Shown here piece after piece: positions 22,703 to 32,629 of a stretch of 64,000 nt of DNA. The number at the start of each line of letters is the position of its first letter. Positions within the stretch are counted from its first letter, which is position 1. Position numbers and translations under genes: made by a program. Source of the DNA: Pieris napi (Eukaryota > Arthropoda > Insecta > Lepidoptera > Pieridae); the NCBI RefSeq assembly GCF_905475465.1, contig NC_062247.1, forward strand, positions 8,370,001 through 8,434,000. Reading direction: 5' to 3'. The notes under the pieces are model-generated. The model had not been told where the DNA came from and did not search any database. It saw only the letters and a program-made list of their open reading frames with translations.

Positions 22703-23532
22703 CTACGAGGAGGCAACTGCTTTCTTAGGGGTAGGTTGGCCCTCTTTGAAACCATTGCGGAAGCGCCTTCTGACAATCTTAAGATGACGCATACGACCAG
22801 TTCCAGTGGTCTTCCTCCTCTTAGCCTTCACCGACCAGTGGTCTAAAAAAGATACAGATATTTGATAACAAAATTTAATTGTTTGAAAGCTATAAAAACC
22901 AACTGTCTCGATAAAATTGGAAAGATATTTAGTCTAAAATATTGGTATTAATGTGCACATGCTTAGAAGCAATATTAGTTAATGACTAGTTGCATTTAGC
23001 TTAGGATAAATTACATGTATTATGATTGTCTGAAATATGTAGCTTTCTATGGATTAGAATATCCACAAAATTTACCACATAATTCATATTGTTTACCTAC
23101 ATCTACAAGAAAGTATTAAATTAGTTAAACACCTCCTCAATCTATGTAGGAATTTTCGTGTACAATTACCTATATATAACCTGTGAAAGAACCAACTACA
23201 CGTTACAATTTTTAAAAACTTACAAGAGCGTAATTTGGCTGCAGGGTATCCACACTGAGCGCATTTTGATTTTTGAATATGATAAGAAGATCTGCCACAT
23301 CTTCTACATAGTGTGTGAGTCTTATTTCGGCGTTTACCGAAGCTCGATGTTCCCTTCGTCTGCAATCAAGAGTAAACAAACCTTAAAATTATACACAATA
23401 ACACAAAATATGATCACTCCGTAACTAATAACACTGAAATTAACTGAATTAATCACAAAAAGCACGATATCACATAGAAATATCCATGATTCTTAAAGAT
23501 TTATTTATTCATTTAAAAAAATACACTACCAT
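22703..23532 (-). CDS. RpL37: ribosomal protein eL37
   Basis: A structural zinc-binding protein of the large ribosomal subunit. Exons: 23530-23532 (the ATG alone), 23224-23359, 22703-22842; total 92 residues, the normal size. Key parts are TKGTSSFGKRRNKTH, then CRRCGRSSYHIQKSKCAQCG with the four zinc cysteines (C-x2-C...C-x2-C), KLRSYHWSVKAKRRKTTGTG, RMRHLKIVRRRFRNGF and KKAVASS. Splice phases agree: the split TAC codon joins exons 2 and 3. The first coding exon consists only of the start codon followed by donor ATG|GTAGTG, a common layout for ribosomal protein genes. It is expected to be highly expressed and translationally controlled through a 5' TOP sequence (see 23552-23563). A complete LINE lies just upstream. 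Confidence 0.96.
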
Positions 23533-23551
23533 TTTTGCCGAATTTGACAAT

Positions 23552-23563
23552 GAAAGAAAGAGG
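23552..23563 (-). promoter_or_regulatory. TOP/TCT-type initiator of RpL37
   Basis: On the minus strand this reads CCTCTTTCTTTC, a pyrimidine tract 20-30 nt upstream of the RpL37 ATG. Animal ribosomal protein genes start transcription at a C within such a tract (TCT initiator in flies) and the mRNA then carries a TOP motif. The exact start was not measured; it is inferred from position and composition. Confidence 0.6.
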
Positions 23564-23821
23564 TTAGGTGTTGCTACTTGATGACCCTAATAATTTTTTT
23601 TTTTTTTTTTTTTTTTTTTCCTTTATGGCTCTGGCACGGTTTGTGCATTAGCCAGTGTCAAGTAGGTATAAGATTTTTATAAGTCGCTGTTTTAATTATT
23701 TACAGTTTATGAATAATAAAAAAACGAAGGAAACTAATCGCGACATAACATAGATGATTGAAAACGCATTAAATTTACAACAAAATCAGAATAGTTACAT
23801 AAGGGGAAAAATTAATCAAAA

Positions 23822-26800
23822 TTATAGTTTAATGTTATTATTTACAATAAATATACTTATAATACTATATACAAGGGGATTTAAATCTCGAAGAAGTAAA
23901 GAAATATTGGTAGGAAGGGGAACAGAGAGAGATACTAAAGAAGTGTATAAGGAAGAATGGTCATATTTAGGACAAGAAAAGAAAACATGATTCAGGTCAG
24001 AATAGCTCTCGCCACACTCACAGGCGGTACTAGTTACGATACCAAGTTTGTGCAAATGAACTGGAAGGCTGTTATGTCCCAGACGCATACGGATTATAGT
24101 TGAAGTGGTGGTTTTACCAAGCGACAATTTGGCAAACCATGGCTTCCTGGGAACGGAAGACTGTATAGCATACAAGAAACGACCCTTAATCCGGCCTTTC
24201 TCTTCCCAACACATATTCCACGATTTGTGGAGATATATGCCGGGCAAAGCAGCAAGATCATGGCCAAAATTCTTGTACGGGTGTACGTCACCGGTCTCAG
24301 TAGCACTGTTAGCCAAACTGTCAGCTTTTACATTTCCAGAGATACCACAGTGACTAGGTATCCAACAGAATGAAACTAAATAGTTGTGTAATTGGCAGTG
24401 CAACAGCTTTCTCTTACATTCAAATATTACATGAAAAAATGGGTTAAGTTTTAGTGAAAATTTTGCTAAGCTCTGTAAAGCACTTAAGGAATCGGTAAAT
24501 ATAACGGTTTTTTTGAGTTTGAAACACAACACGTATTCAAGAGCTTTTAGTAGTCCAAAACATTCACCGGTAAAGACCGATGATTCCGGAGGTAATTTAA
24601 TTTTCTGAACTATGTTGTATTGTTTGTGAAACACTCCAACACCAACACACCCATTGGAGTGTTTAGATGAATCTGTGTACATTTGATGCCAGTTAGGCCA
24701 TTTGCTATTGACATTGCAATTAAAAATTGCATTGGCATTAAAATCAGATTTTTCAATGCCAAGAGAAAAGCAAATCTCTGGAGAAAGAAGAAGAGAATCA
24801 TAAGAAGAGCTAAATAGAGGAAGTACATTAAAGGAATGAGTTGGGGCTTGTAATTGTTTGAATTTCAGGAAGCTTTTTAATAGACAAGGTATAGGTTTAT
24901 GTGAAGAGGGTAATTTTAGAGAAAGAGACTCCAGTTTGGAGATGAGGGGATGATGGAACTGGACAATTCTAAAAATGAATCTATCTGACAGATATTGACG
25001 TCTTAAGTTTAATGGAGGGTCACAACATTCTATTTGCAAAGCATTAACCGGGCTTGATTTCATGGCACCAGAAACAATCCTTAAAGCCCTAGACTGTATG
25101 AGGTCTAGTTTTCTAAAGCCAGCTACATTACCTGGATCTAAGAAAAAGGTCCCAAAATCCAGTACACTTCTAATAACAGCATTATACACCAACCTCAATG
25201 TGGCTGGGTGAGCACCCCACCAAACTCCACTGAGACATCTCAGCATGTTCAAGTGTCGCTCACATTTACCAACTACAAATTCGCAGTGTGGTTGACCTGT
25301 TAGTTTAGAATCAAGTATAACTCCTAAGAACTTTACTTGATTATAAACTGGTAATATATGACGATCATATGTTATAGTAGGTGAGGGAGGAGAACGGGAT
25401 TTAGTGAAAAGTACAACGGAACTTTTTGAGGGAGACAGATCTAGGCCATTTGCATCCATCCAGGATTTTAGCAAAGATAAAGAGGAGGAAACATGTTGTT
25501 CAGCAATACTTACACACATATCAGAGGCATAAATAACTAAGTCATCGGCATATTGTAATAAACTAACTGAATCTCCAATTGAATCTTCTAGGTCATATGT
25601 ATAAATATTGTACAATAAAGGGCTCAGAACAGACCCTTGTGGCAAGCCCCTCCATACCAGCCTACTAGGCATATAAGGGCCGCCAACATCTAAAATAATT
25701 TTCCTCTCCGAAAGAAGATTTACAATGAAATTAGTTAAAAAATAAGGAACCTTTAATTTATTTAATTTACTTTTAAGAATATGTAACAAAACGTTATCAT
25801 AAGCCGAATTAATATCCAAGAAAGCAGCGACTACTGACTTTTTATCTGTGAAAGCATTACGAATGTCCGTAACTAATATGCCTAAATTGTCACATACACT
25901 TTTACCTTTTCGAAATCCAAACTGAGTTGAGGACAGATATTCGTTATTTTCTATATACCATTCAAGCCGATTTTTAATTAAATGTTCAACAACTTTTGTT
26001 ATCACCGATGACAAGACAATCGGACGATATGATTTAATATCAGATCGTACCTTAGACGGTTTTAAAAATGGCAGCACTATTTGACTTCGCCAAGATGGCG
26101 GTATGTCATTTGTCAATAGAACTTTATTTATTAAATTTAAAAAGAAATTTAATCCATTTTCACCAAGGTGAGACAGAAATGAATATGGGATCCCATCTTC
26201 CCCAGGTGCACTGTCACTAACGTAATTTAATACACCTTTTAATTCCACTAACGTGAAAGGTAGATTTAGAGAGGAAGGGGCGGCATCAGAGTTATTTTGT
26301 TTAGAAGAGTGGATAAAATCTCTAAGTGGAGCAGAAGGAGGAGCCAAGCGATCAAGGAATTGATCAGCTAACTCTATAGGAAGTAACGACGTGTTAGAAG
26401 AATTGACAGCTGACCTAAATCTTTTGATATTTCGCCAAATGACAGTTGAATGTGTTCCAGGTGATAAGGTGCTACAATATTTCCTCCACCCCTCAGATTT
26501 CTTTTTTTTAAATAGCTTTTTAACTTCTTTCATCACAGTCATTAAGGTCTCGTAGTTTTCCATAGACATATCATTGCGATAATTATGCTCAGCTGCCTTG
26601 CGTTTTTTAATACTTGTGGTACACTCTTCATCCCACCATGGTGGAGATGGCAACTTATTACTACGCGGCTTTTTCTTTGGAAAAACATTATCAGCTGATT
26701 CTAATAAAACAGTTTTGAAATAATTACTATCTGTGACATTAATTTCTGAGCAAGTATTAATTTTCTCTTCTATTAATAAAGTGTATTGACTCCATTTAGA

Positions 26801-27508
26801 GTCAATGATTTTGTGTTTGAGGCGAGAGTTATGAATAAACATGTTACTATTTTTTTTACAGGGAAATGAAATAATTATTGGATAATGATCACTATTGTAA
26901 GATGAACACAAAGTAGACCAAGATAGAGAAGATGCTAAATTGGGAGTACAAATGGACAGGTCAATGGCACTAATTGCTTCACCAGGTTTTGTGAGGCGAG
27001 TAGGAGAACCCGAGTTTAAAATGCACAGGTTATACATGTCTAAGATATCCAATAATGCATACCCATAACTATTAGAAACCGAGCTACCCCAAGATGTGTG
27101 ATGAGAGTTAAAATCACCCAGAATCATGAAAGGCTGAGGAAGCACTGAAATTAAGTTTTTAATTTCATTGAAAATTTGCAAGGAGGGGTGAGGGACATAG
27201 ATAGAGACAAAACAGATATCATCAACAATAGCTGCAATAATAGAAAAGCTGTCACTATGTGAAGGAAGAGGGAAGGAAGAAAAGGTGCTAGAGTTTCTGA
27301 TGAGCAGGCATACACCACCATACCCATCAGCCCTGTCTTCTCTTAAGCATAAATAACCAGGGATTTTAAATACATGATCTGGCTTTAACCAGGTTTCAGA
27401 TAGAGAAAAAATAAAAGGATAAAAAGTATTTATAATATGTATAATTTCATGTTTTTTGTTAATTATACTGCGGCAGTTCCATTGAACTAGCCTGTCCATG
27501 TTGGTCAT
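23822..27508 (-). CDS. LINE ORF2: endonuclease, reverse transcriptase, RNase H
   Basis: A 1228-residue polyprotein that nicks the target and copies the element RNA into it. N-terminal APE-type endonuclease: LVQWNCRSIINKKHE near residue 7, LGDFNSHHTSWGS about 130-142, and SDHYPIIISF. Reverse transcriptase in the middle: FGFRKGKSVCDNLG, AAFLDINSAYDNV (motif A), GLPQGSVLSPLLYNIY (motif B), LLQYADDLVIYA (catalytic YADD) and VKFLGVILDS. C-terminal RNase H: MYTDSSKHSNGCVG, VFTGECFGLLKALE, VIFTDSLSALQSL and WIPSHCGISGNVKAD, holding the acidic residues and histidine expected of an active site. A zinc-finger-like tail with CECGESYSDLNHVFFSC follows. The frame starts 50 nt before ORF1 ends, so it must be reached by reinitiation or a ribosomal shift. 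No stop or frameshift is visible. Confidence 0.93.
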   Translation of the reverse strand: MTNMDRLVQWNCRSIINKKHEIIHIINTFYPFIFSLSETWLKPDHVFKIPGYLCLREDRADGYGGVCLLIRNSSTFSSFPLPSHSDSFSIIAAIVDDICFVSIYVPHPSLQIFNEIKNLISVLPQPFMILGDFNSHHTSWGSSVSNSYGYALLDILDMYNLCILNSGSPTRLTKPGEAISAIDLSICTPNLASSLSWSTLCSSYNSDHYPIIISFPCKKNSNMFIHNSRLKHKIIDSKWSQYTLLIEEKINTCSEINVTDSNYFKTVLLESADNVFPKKKPRSNKLPSPPWWDEECTTSIKKRKAAEHNYRNDMSMENYETLMTVMKEVKKLFKKKKSEGWRKYCSTLSPGTHSTVIWRNIKRFRSAVNSSNTSLLPIELADQFLDRLAPPSAPLRDFIHSSKQNNSDAAPSSLNLPFTLVELKGVLNYVSDSAPGEDGIPYSFLSHLGENGLNFFLNLINKVLLTNDIPPSWRSQIVLPFLKPSKVRSDIKSYRPIVLSSVITKVVEHLIKNRLEWYIENNEYLSSTQFGFRKGKSVCDNLGILVTDIRNAFTDKKSVVAAFLDINSAYDNVLLHILKSKLNKLKVPYFLTNFIVNLLSERKIILDVGGPYMPSRLVWRGLPQGSVLSPLLYNIYTYDLEDSIGDSVSLLQYADDLVIYASDMCVSIAEQHVSSSLSLLKSWMDANGLDLSPSKSSVVLFTKSRSPPSPTITYDRHILPVYNQVKFLGVILDSKLTGQPHCEFVVGKCERHLNMLRCLSGVWWGAHPATLRLVYNAVIRSVLDFGTFFLDPGNVAGFRKLDLIQSRALRIVSGAMKSSPVNALQIECCDPPLNLRRQYLSDRFIFRIVQFHHPLISKLESLSLKLPSSHKPIPCLLKSFLKFKQLQAPTHSFNVLPLFSSSYDSLLLSPEICFSLGIEKSDFNANAIFNCNVNSKWPNWHQMYTDSSKHSNGCVGVGVFHKQYNIVQKIKLPPESSVFTGECFGLLKALEYVLCFKLKKTVIFTDSLSALQSLAKFSLKLNPFFHVIFECKRKLLHCQLHNYLVSFCWIPSHCGISGNVKADSLANSATETGDVHPYKNFGHDLAALPGIYLHKSWNMCWEEKGRIKGRFLYAIQSSVPRKPWFAKLSLGKTTTSTIIRMRLGHNSLPVHLHKLGIVTSTACECGESYSDLNHVFFSCPKYDHSSLYTSLVSLSVPLPTNISLLLRDLNPLVYSIISIFIVNNNIKL

Positions 27509-28976
27509 TATTAATATGAGTGTAGGTATGAATTAAATTAGCAGCGTGGGACGGTATAGATAAATTGGGTTGTGAAAGTAATTTGATTAATGTAGTAATT
27601 AGCTCTGCTATTGTCTGTGAGTTTACATTAGAGGATGATGGATATGCACAACCATTAGATGGCTGTGGCATATTATAGTCTCTTACAAGAGACTCATGTG
27701 CAACATGATCGTAACCTTTACTTTGTTGAGGAGGGGTTCTAGGTTTAGTAAAAAAAGTTTTTTTGTAAGATAGTGTACGTGGAGGTGGTGAACCAGGCAA
27801 AACTGTATTTCCACCAGGAAGAGATTTATTTGGGATAGAGGATACTATATCTGCAAATGACTTAGATATGGGGGGATGTAGTTTTGATGCTTCAACATAG
27901 GACAGGCTATTCTCTGCCATTGATAGTTTAATGTTGGTTTGTCTCACATACTCTGGGCACTTTTTACTTGAAGCAAAGTGCAGCCCAGAGCATGAGCAGC
28001 AAGAACCGTGGTCTTCCTCCACATTACAAGTATTTCCAGTGTGGCCCTGACCACACTTGTAACACCTAGGCTTTGATCTGCATTGGACCTTAGTGTGCCC
28101 AAAGCGGCAGCAATTAAAACATTGAATAGTCGGATATATATATAAATTAACGGGCATAGAGTTGTAACACATAAATACACGTTTAGGCAAAACTTGTCCA
28201 TCAAATGTAAACACAACTGTTTGCGAAGGTTTCCATGTAGGTGTGTTGTTTACCATGACTTTATAGTTAAGTCGCCTGAGTTTCAGAATTTCTCCACACC
28301 CAATGGGTACGTTAGTGTTCTCCATAATATCCTCAGGAGACCACTCGGTTGGGACTCCCTTAACTAAACCCATCCTTGTAATATTAAAAGTTGGGATAAA
28401 AGCCTTCATGTTGTTAGCAGGTAAGCAGTTTGAAGTGATAAAGCTGTTAGCGTCTGTGTAATTATGAAAAGATAGTGTCATTTTATTTCTACCAATACGT
28501 TTTAAGCTTCCATTTACAATATTTTTAAAAAGATAATTTTTTAAAAATCTGCCAAACACAACTGGGTGTAAAGTTGTACTATCATTATCATCACGTTGTA
28601 TTTTCTGCACATGTACCACAAACGGGCCATGGTCATTGGCATCATAACTAGCCCTACCAATTTGTGTGGGGGTTTTAGGAGAATTGCTGGTGGGAGGAAC
28701 AGGCATTGAAGTAGTATCAGTGCAAGGAATAGCAGGCAAATTAACAGTGCTCTCAGGAAATACATCTTTACATTGACAGTCTGAGTGTTTACTACTTTCA
28801 GTACTACTTTTTCGTTTTTTTTTGTTGCAATGTTTACAAACTTTGTGGAGATGGCTGCGCTTCAGCTTCCTTTTAGAAACTAAAGAGCAGTCAGAATCCA
28901 TACCGGATTCATTAGAAATCGTGATAAATGCAACCGCAGGGGGCGCCGTGCCCCCCGGGTCCGGAGGCTCGTTCAT
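27459..28976 (-). CDS. LINE ORF1: gag-like nucleic-acid-binding protein
   Basis: A 505-residue protein that coats the element RNA. A basic, serine-rich start contains KLKRSHLHKVCKHCNKKKRK. A central region with an RRM-like look follows, then three zinc knuckles in a row: CFNCCRFGHTKVQC (C-x2-C-x4-H-x4-C), CYKCGQGHTGNTC (C-x2-C-x3-H-x4-C) and CCSCSGLHFASSKKCPEY. A proline- and serine-rich C-terminus follows. Three knuckles in this order are typical of ORF1 in I- and Jockey-type elements. The chosen ATG at 28974-28976 is about 183 bp from the element's 5' end. Overlaps ORF2 by 50 nt in another frame. Confidence 0.9.
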   Translation of the reverse strand: MNEPPDPGGTAPPAVAFITISNESGMDSDCSLVSKRKLKRSHLHKVCKHCNKKKRKSSTESSKHSDCQCKDVFPESTVNLPAIPCTDTTSMPVPPTSNSPKTPTQIGRASYDANDHGPFVVHVQKIQRDDNDSTTLHPVVFGRFLKNYLFKNIVNGSLKRIGRNKMTLSFHNYTDANSFITSNCLPANNMKAFIPTFNITRMGLVKGVPTEWSPEDIMENTNVPIGCGEILKLRRLNYKVMVNNTPTWKPSQTVVFTFDGQVLPKRVFMCYNSMPVNLYIYPTIQCFNCCRFGHTKVQCRSKPRCYKCGQGHTGNTCNVEEDHGSCCSCSGLHFASSKKCPEYVRQTNIKLSMAENSLSYVEASKLHPPISKSFADIVSSIPNKSLPGGNTVLPGSPPPRTLSYKKTFFTKPRTPPQQSKGYDHVAHESLVRDYNMPQPSNGCAYPSSSNVNSQTIAELITTLIKLLSQPNLSIPSHAANLIHTYTHINNDQHGQASSMELPQYN

Positions 28977-29278
28977 AAAAATCCGAAAAGCTTACCCCAA
29001 CTCGAAGAAAGTAGAAGAAAATATAAATAATAATACAAACTACAAATATATACAAGTTTGAACTATTCTGATCACCTAATTGATTAAAAATATTATTTTA
29101 CAACAAATTCAAACAAAAACCGCGTCCGCCAAATTCGAAGGTTTCCCGCGTTTTTTTTTCCTAATAATTTTATTTATTGAATATAGAATGACAATTGACA
29201 CGGCACTAAGTTTTATGTTACATGTTATAATAAATGTGTTCAACATGCAACATTCCACATTTTAATATAAAACGGTAT

Positions 29279-29312
29279 TGGCCTAAAGGTCATAAACTCC
29301 AAAAAATAAATA
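29279..29312 (+). repeat. retroposon tail, copy 2
   Basis: 'ggcctaaaggtcataaactc' followed by an A-rich run; related to the tails at 6036-6076 and 31845-31885, with the middle shortened. Confidence 0.35.
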
Positions 29313-29460
29313 TATAAAACGGTACTCCCGTTCGTGTTGATCCATAGTCATTTAATAAATTTATAAAAAACTGGTGTAACGATACAATATTTGTAATTTA
29401 ATAATTTTCTAAAATAAAAAATAAAATCAAATTGTGAACTTTATTTATTTATTTAAGCGT

Positions 29461-29840
29461 TTTTTGAATTTATACTTATTTAGGCGCGTTATGAAAAATT
29501 GATGAGAATGAAACTTTACTATGCGCGCGCACCGTGACACAAAATTAACAGAATGAAGTTGCCCACGGAAGATGCTACGGCATTGGACAAAATTTTAAAA
29601 AACAACATTCGAATAATAATAGAATTTATGTTACACTTAATGTAAGAAAAAAATAATACATATTTATTTATTTAATTTTTCAAATGTAAAACTGAACTTT
29701 ATTGACTATAATGACTCCTTTTCCAGTCTTTGATTATTTAATTGTAATTAATTATTTGCATGCAATCAAAAACTATTTTTAATAATGCCAAAGAAGTATA
29801 ACTTCTTACACGCGTACATAAATACACGCAACCTTTTTTT
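29461..29840 (+). mobile_element. internally deleted copy of the 38790-40925 element
   Basis: The first about 90 bp ('aggcgcgttatgaaaaattg', 'atgcgcgcgcac') match 38800-38880. The last about 220 bp ('atgttacacttaatgtaag' to 'gccaaagaagtataacttct') match 40698-40910. The 1.8 kb between these blocks in the long copy is missing, so this looks like a MITE-like deletion derivative. Confidence 0.7.
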
Positions 29841-30531
29841 TATAAGCTTGGACGAAATAGTATTATGATAATAACGTACCTTAAGTCTCAATATATATAT
29901 TTCATCATAATATCTAGATTTTTTTGTTTAGTCGCTAGTGATAGATTTTAAAGTTATATATTATTTGAAATTAATGCTTATTTTTGGTTTATGCTGCAAT
30001 TTACCATCACTGCAAATAACCAAAAGTAGAAAATAAACACAATTTTATAATAAGATTAGTGGATTTTATCAAAAATCTTAATATTTTACAATCTCATATA
30101 GATTCCTCAATTTATTACAAAACCTAACCTAACTACCGTTTGGTTTTTAAAATGCACGCGTAGGAGGCAGAAGACAAACACTATTGGACTTTTTGCGTAG
30201 TAAATGACAAATCTCTTGTTCGATTTTCCGTGTATCATTTGTGTTTTAATTACATCTTGTTACGTGTTATACTTGTTATTTCTTGATAGAGGTCAGAACA
30301 TCAGTTCAACCGACATAACATATACAAACATTTTTGATAATATAGACATTTAAAAATTCAATGACTTTTTATAACGAGCCTTTAAAAACCTTTGGATATT
30401 TATTCTTTAACCAATTAAAAACACGCAGTGAAAAGTAATAATGTAATAAAAACAAATATAAATTAAAACAAAGTACATAATATTATTATTTATATTTTCT
30501 TTGTCTGAGAACGGGGGTGTTGCCCGGTGTC

Positions 30532-31347
30532 CAGTGTGACCAGATTTAGTAGATTTCTACTTTTTTGGTAGATTTTGAGGTACTGTCAACAGAATTTAGT
30601 ATGTAAAAATTATTTGGTATATTTTAGTAGAATTCACGCTTTTCAGTTATTCTAGTACTTTTTTTGGCATATCGAATAAAAGCGAGGTATTCCTCTTTCA
30701 TCGATTGGATTATAACTATTTAATGTTTATTCTTTTCGTTACCATTCGTGCCGTGAGCATAGAGTGTGATGTGGGAATTCCTTTATTAAGAATTTATATA
30801 ATCGACTTTAAAATGAAACATAAATATACACAAGGATATCGCAATGAATAGGAGGAAGATCCCTTATTTAAAGTTGGTTATGTAAATCTACAAAATTTTA
30901 CGTTACTTTTCAAAGTGATCAGGCCCTTATTCATAAAATTGAAACAGACATACAAAACATGATGAGTTCCATTTTGAGCTGCTTTATGAAGATAAATTAT
31001 ATAAAAACTACTCCGCTTCAGTCAATAGATCTGACAGAAGTATGTTCAAGTTAATGGACTCTTGCTTTATGACAATGTTACCCAACATATAGACGAAAAA
31101 TCTTTAATTTAAATTACATTTTTGTAAAATTATATTTTTATTAAGAATTTAATTTAAAAAAACTTGGTTTCTTTAAATTAAATTCTTATTTGTACTATTT
31201 TATCGTTTTATCAAGAAAACATTCATGATTTACGTTGTAACACAACATCAAAAAAATATAATAGATTTTCTCGTTCCTTTCGGTAGAATTCAGTAGTTTT
31301 TAACCTCCACAAGCAGTAGATTCGTCAATTAAAATCTGGTCACACTG
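30532..31347. mobile_element. hAT-type non-autonomous element, 816 bp
   Basis: The ends CAGTGTGACCAGATTT and AAAATCTGGTCACACTG are inverted repeats, and CCGGTGTC is exactly duplicated on both sides (30524-30531 and 31348-31355). An 8-bp duplication with CAGTG tips is diagnostic of hAT. No transposase frame is present. It lies in the region between the LINE and PSMG3. Confidence 0.88.
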
Positions 31348-31518
31348 CCGGTGTCATTAATTATTTTCTACTCTGCGTCTTGGGTAGCATTGTACAGTGT
31401 ACACCACGGACAGAAATGAAAATATCTACACTGTAAGGCATACATACATCTATAATAAGCAGTTTAGGGATACTATTGAAAAATTGCGCAATTATTGAAC
31501 ATTGAAGTTTGAGCGAGC

Positions 31519-31782
31519 TTAAATTTTATTGCGCAATATGTTTTTTTTTCCTTTTCTCAACAAAATCACTAGCAATGCTGCAGCCATAACTTCGTCGTCA
31601 GACATGTTTTTCTCATGAAAATATTGACGTGAATGGTTCGTCAATCTTATTGCTAAATATGATATTGAACATTTGGATTCAAAGATGGTATTCAATATTA
31701 TTGCACAATAAAAATATTGTAGATGTTTGGGCCGCCTAACTCCTAAGACACTATCATGATACGTTACTACGTTAGTGTACAA
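31519..31782 (-). pseudogene. Harbinger-like N-terminal fragment
   Basis: The minus-strand frame ends with MSDDEVMAAALLVILLRKG followed by KK. This resembles MDNNTLLVAAVVCILLKRQ followed by KK in the Harbinger-like element at 61918-62611, and the hydrophobic-then-basic start of Harbinger transposases. Nothing catalytic follows and no clean terminal repeats were found around it. Confidence 0.3.
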
Positions 31783-31844
31783 CTGTACAGTTTATATACT
31801 ATATTAGAAAATTATCTGTATACCTGGAAGAGAGAAACTGAGAA

Positions 31845-31885
31845 TTGGCCTAAAGGTACCAGGATACCAGGCCATAAACTCCAAA
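31845..31885 (+). repeat. retroposon tail, copy 3
   Basis: 'ggcctaaaggtaccaggata' followed by 'ccaggccataaactcc' and an A-run; same tail type as 6036-6076 and 29279-29312. Confidence 0.4.
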
Positions 31886-32213
31886 AAAAAAAACTGAGAA
31901 CCTTAGTTGAGACTTGAGAATTAAAAAAAAACATTCTTCGAAAATAAAATTCATTAAACCCTAAGTTTGTGATTTAAAGAAGTACACTTACAGGTTGATA
32001 TCATTACAATACTTATAAGGAGTATTGTTTATTGATTACTCTACAGTTAAGGTAGGTTGACCTTTATGATGAAATTGCAAATTTGATAACTGGTTGAAGA
32101 CCTGTATTAAATCCTTGTTTATGTACTCCCTTATCAAATAAAGCATCACATTTTTTTTAACAAAAAACTGGTATCCAATAACTTTTCTTTACATTTTAGC
32201 AATATAATAAAAT

Positions 32214-32627
32214 ATGGAACTACTAGATGTAATGAAAAATTTAACTATTAAAAATGTTGCTAATGAAAGTAATCAAAACTTTTTCAAGTCAATTGCTGCA
32301 GATATAGACGATGTACCAACTGAAATTGTTTATGCAGATTATTCAGATAAAATAATGCTCATTATTTCACAATACCAAAAAATTGGCAGTTTATTAATGA
32401 TTCAAAAGGAACAAGTGCATAGCCCATTAGGTTCAAATGACATTTATTCAACAAAAGTAATTTTTGGTGCTTCAGGAGAAGAACAGCAAGTTGCAGCAAG
32501 ATATCTGGCTGAAGCAATTGACATATGTAAACCACTTTGTATATTTATTAATCTTAAATCATATGACATTGAGACAGTCAAAGCTTGTAAAGATATCATT
32601 CTCGACTTGAAGAAAGAGGAAAAGTAA
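32214..32627 (+). CDS. PSMG3: proteasome assembly chaperone 3
   Basis: PSMG3/PAC3 works with PAC4 to help build the alpha ring of the 20S proteasome. This is an intronless frame of 137 residues (human about 122). Conserved stretches are VPTEIVYADYSDKIMLIISQ and QKIGSLLMIQKE (about residues 34-67), then STKVIFGASGEE and the C-terminal part with CIFINLKSYDIETVKACKD. An acceptor-like 'acattttag' ends 14 bp before the ATG, suggesting a spliced 5' UTR. Its TAA is followed after only CA by the ATG of GPN2, so the two ORFs appear to share a transcript. The family is poorly conserved in sequence, so identification rests on length and the ordered strand motifs. Confidence 0.8.
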   Translation: MELLDVMKNLTIKNVANESNQNFFKSIAADIDDVPTEIVYADYSDKIMLIISQYQKIGSLLMIQKEQVHSPLGSNDIYSTKVIFGASGEEQQVAARYLAEAIDICKPLCIFINLKSYDIETVKACKDIILDLKKEEK

Positions 32628-32629
32628 CA

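Larger units (their letters stand above)
23598..29159 (-). mobile_element. full-length I-like non-LTR retrotransposon, 5.56 kb
   Basis: A complete element on the minus strand. From its 5' end: a UTR of about 180 bp, ORF1 (28976-27459), ORF2 (27508-23822), a 3' UTR of about 200 bp ending 'ccagagccataaagg', and a poly(A) tail seen as a T-run at 23594-23619. The 12-bp direct repeat CCTAATAATTTT lies at 23586-23597 and 29160-29171, the target-site duplication, so both boundaries are well fixed. ORF1 has CCHC fingers and ORF2 has endonuclease, RT and RNase H, placing it near the I superfamily. Both ORFs are uninterrupted, suggesting a recent insertion. A 5'-truncated relative is at 56738-57205. 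Confidence 0.9.

Noticed and set aside
23754..24353. Plus-strand and other short ORFs across the LINE
   Set aside because: Shadows of ORF2; no motifs and conflicting with a 1228-codon frame.
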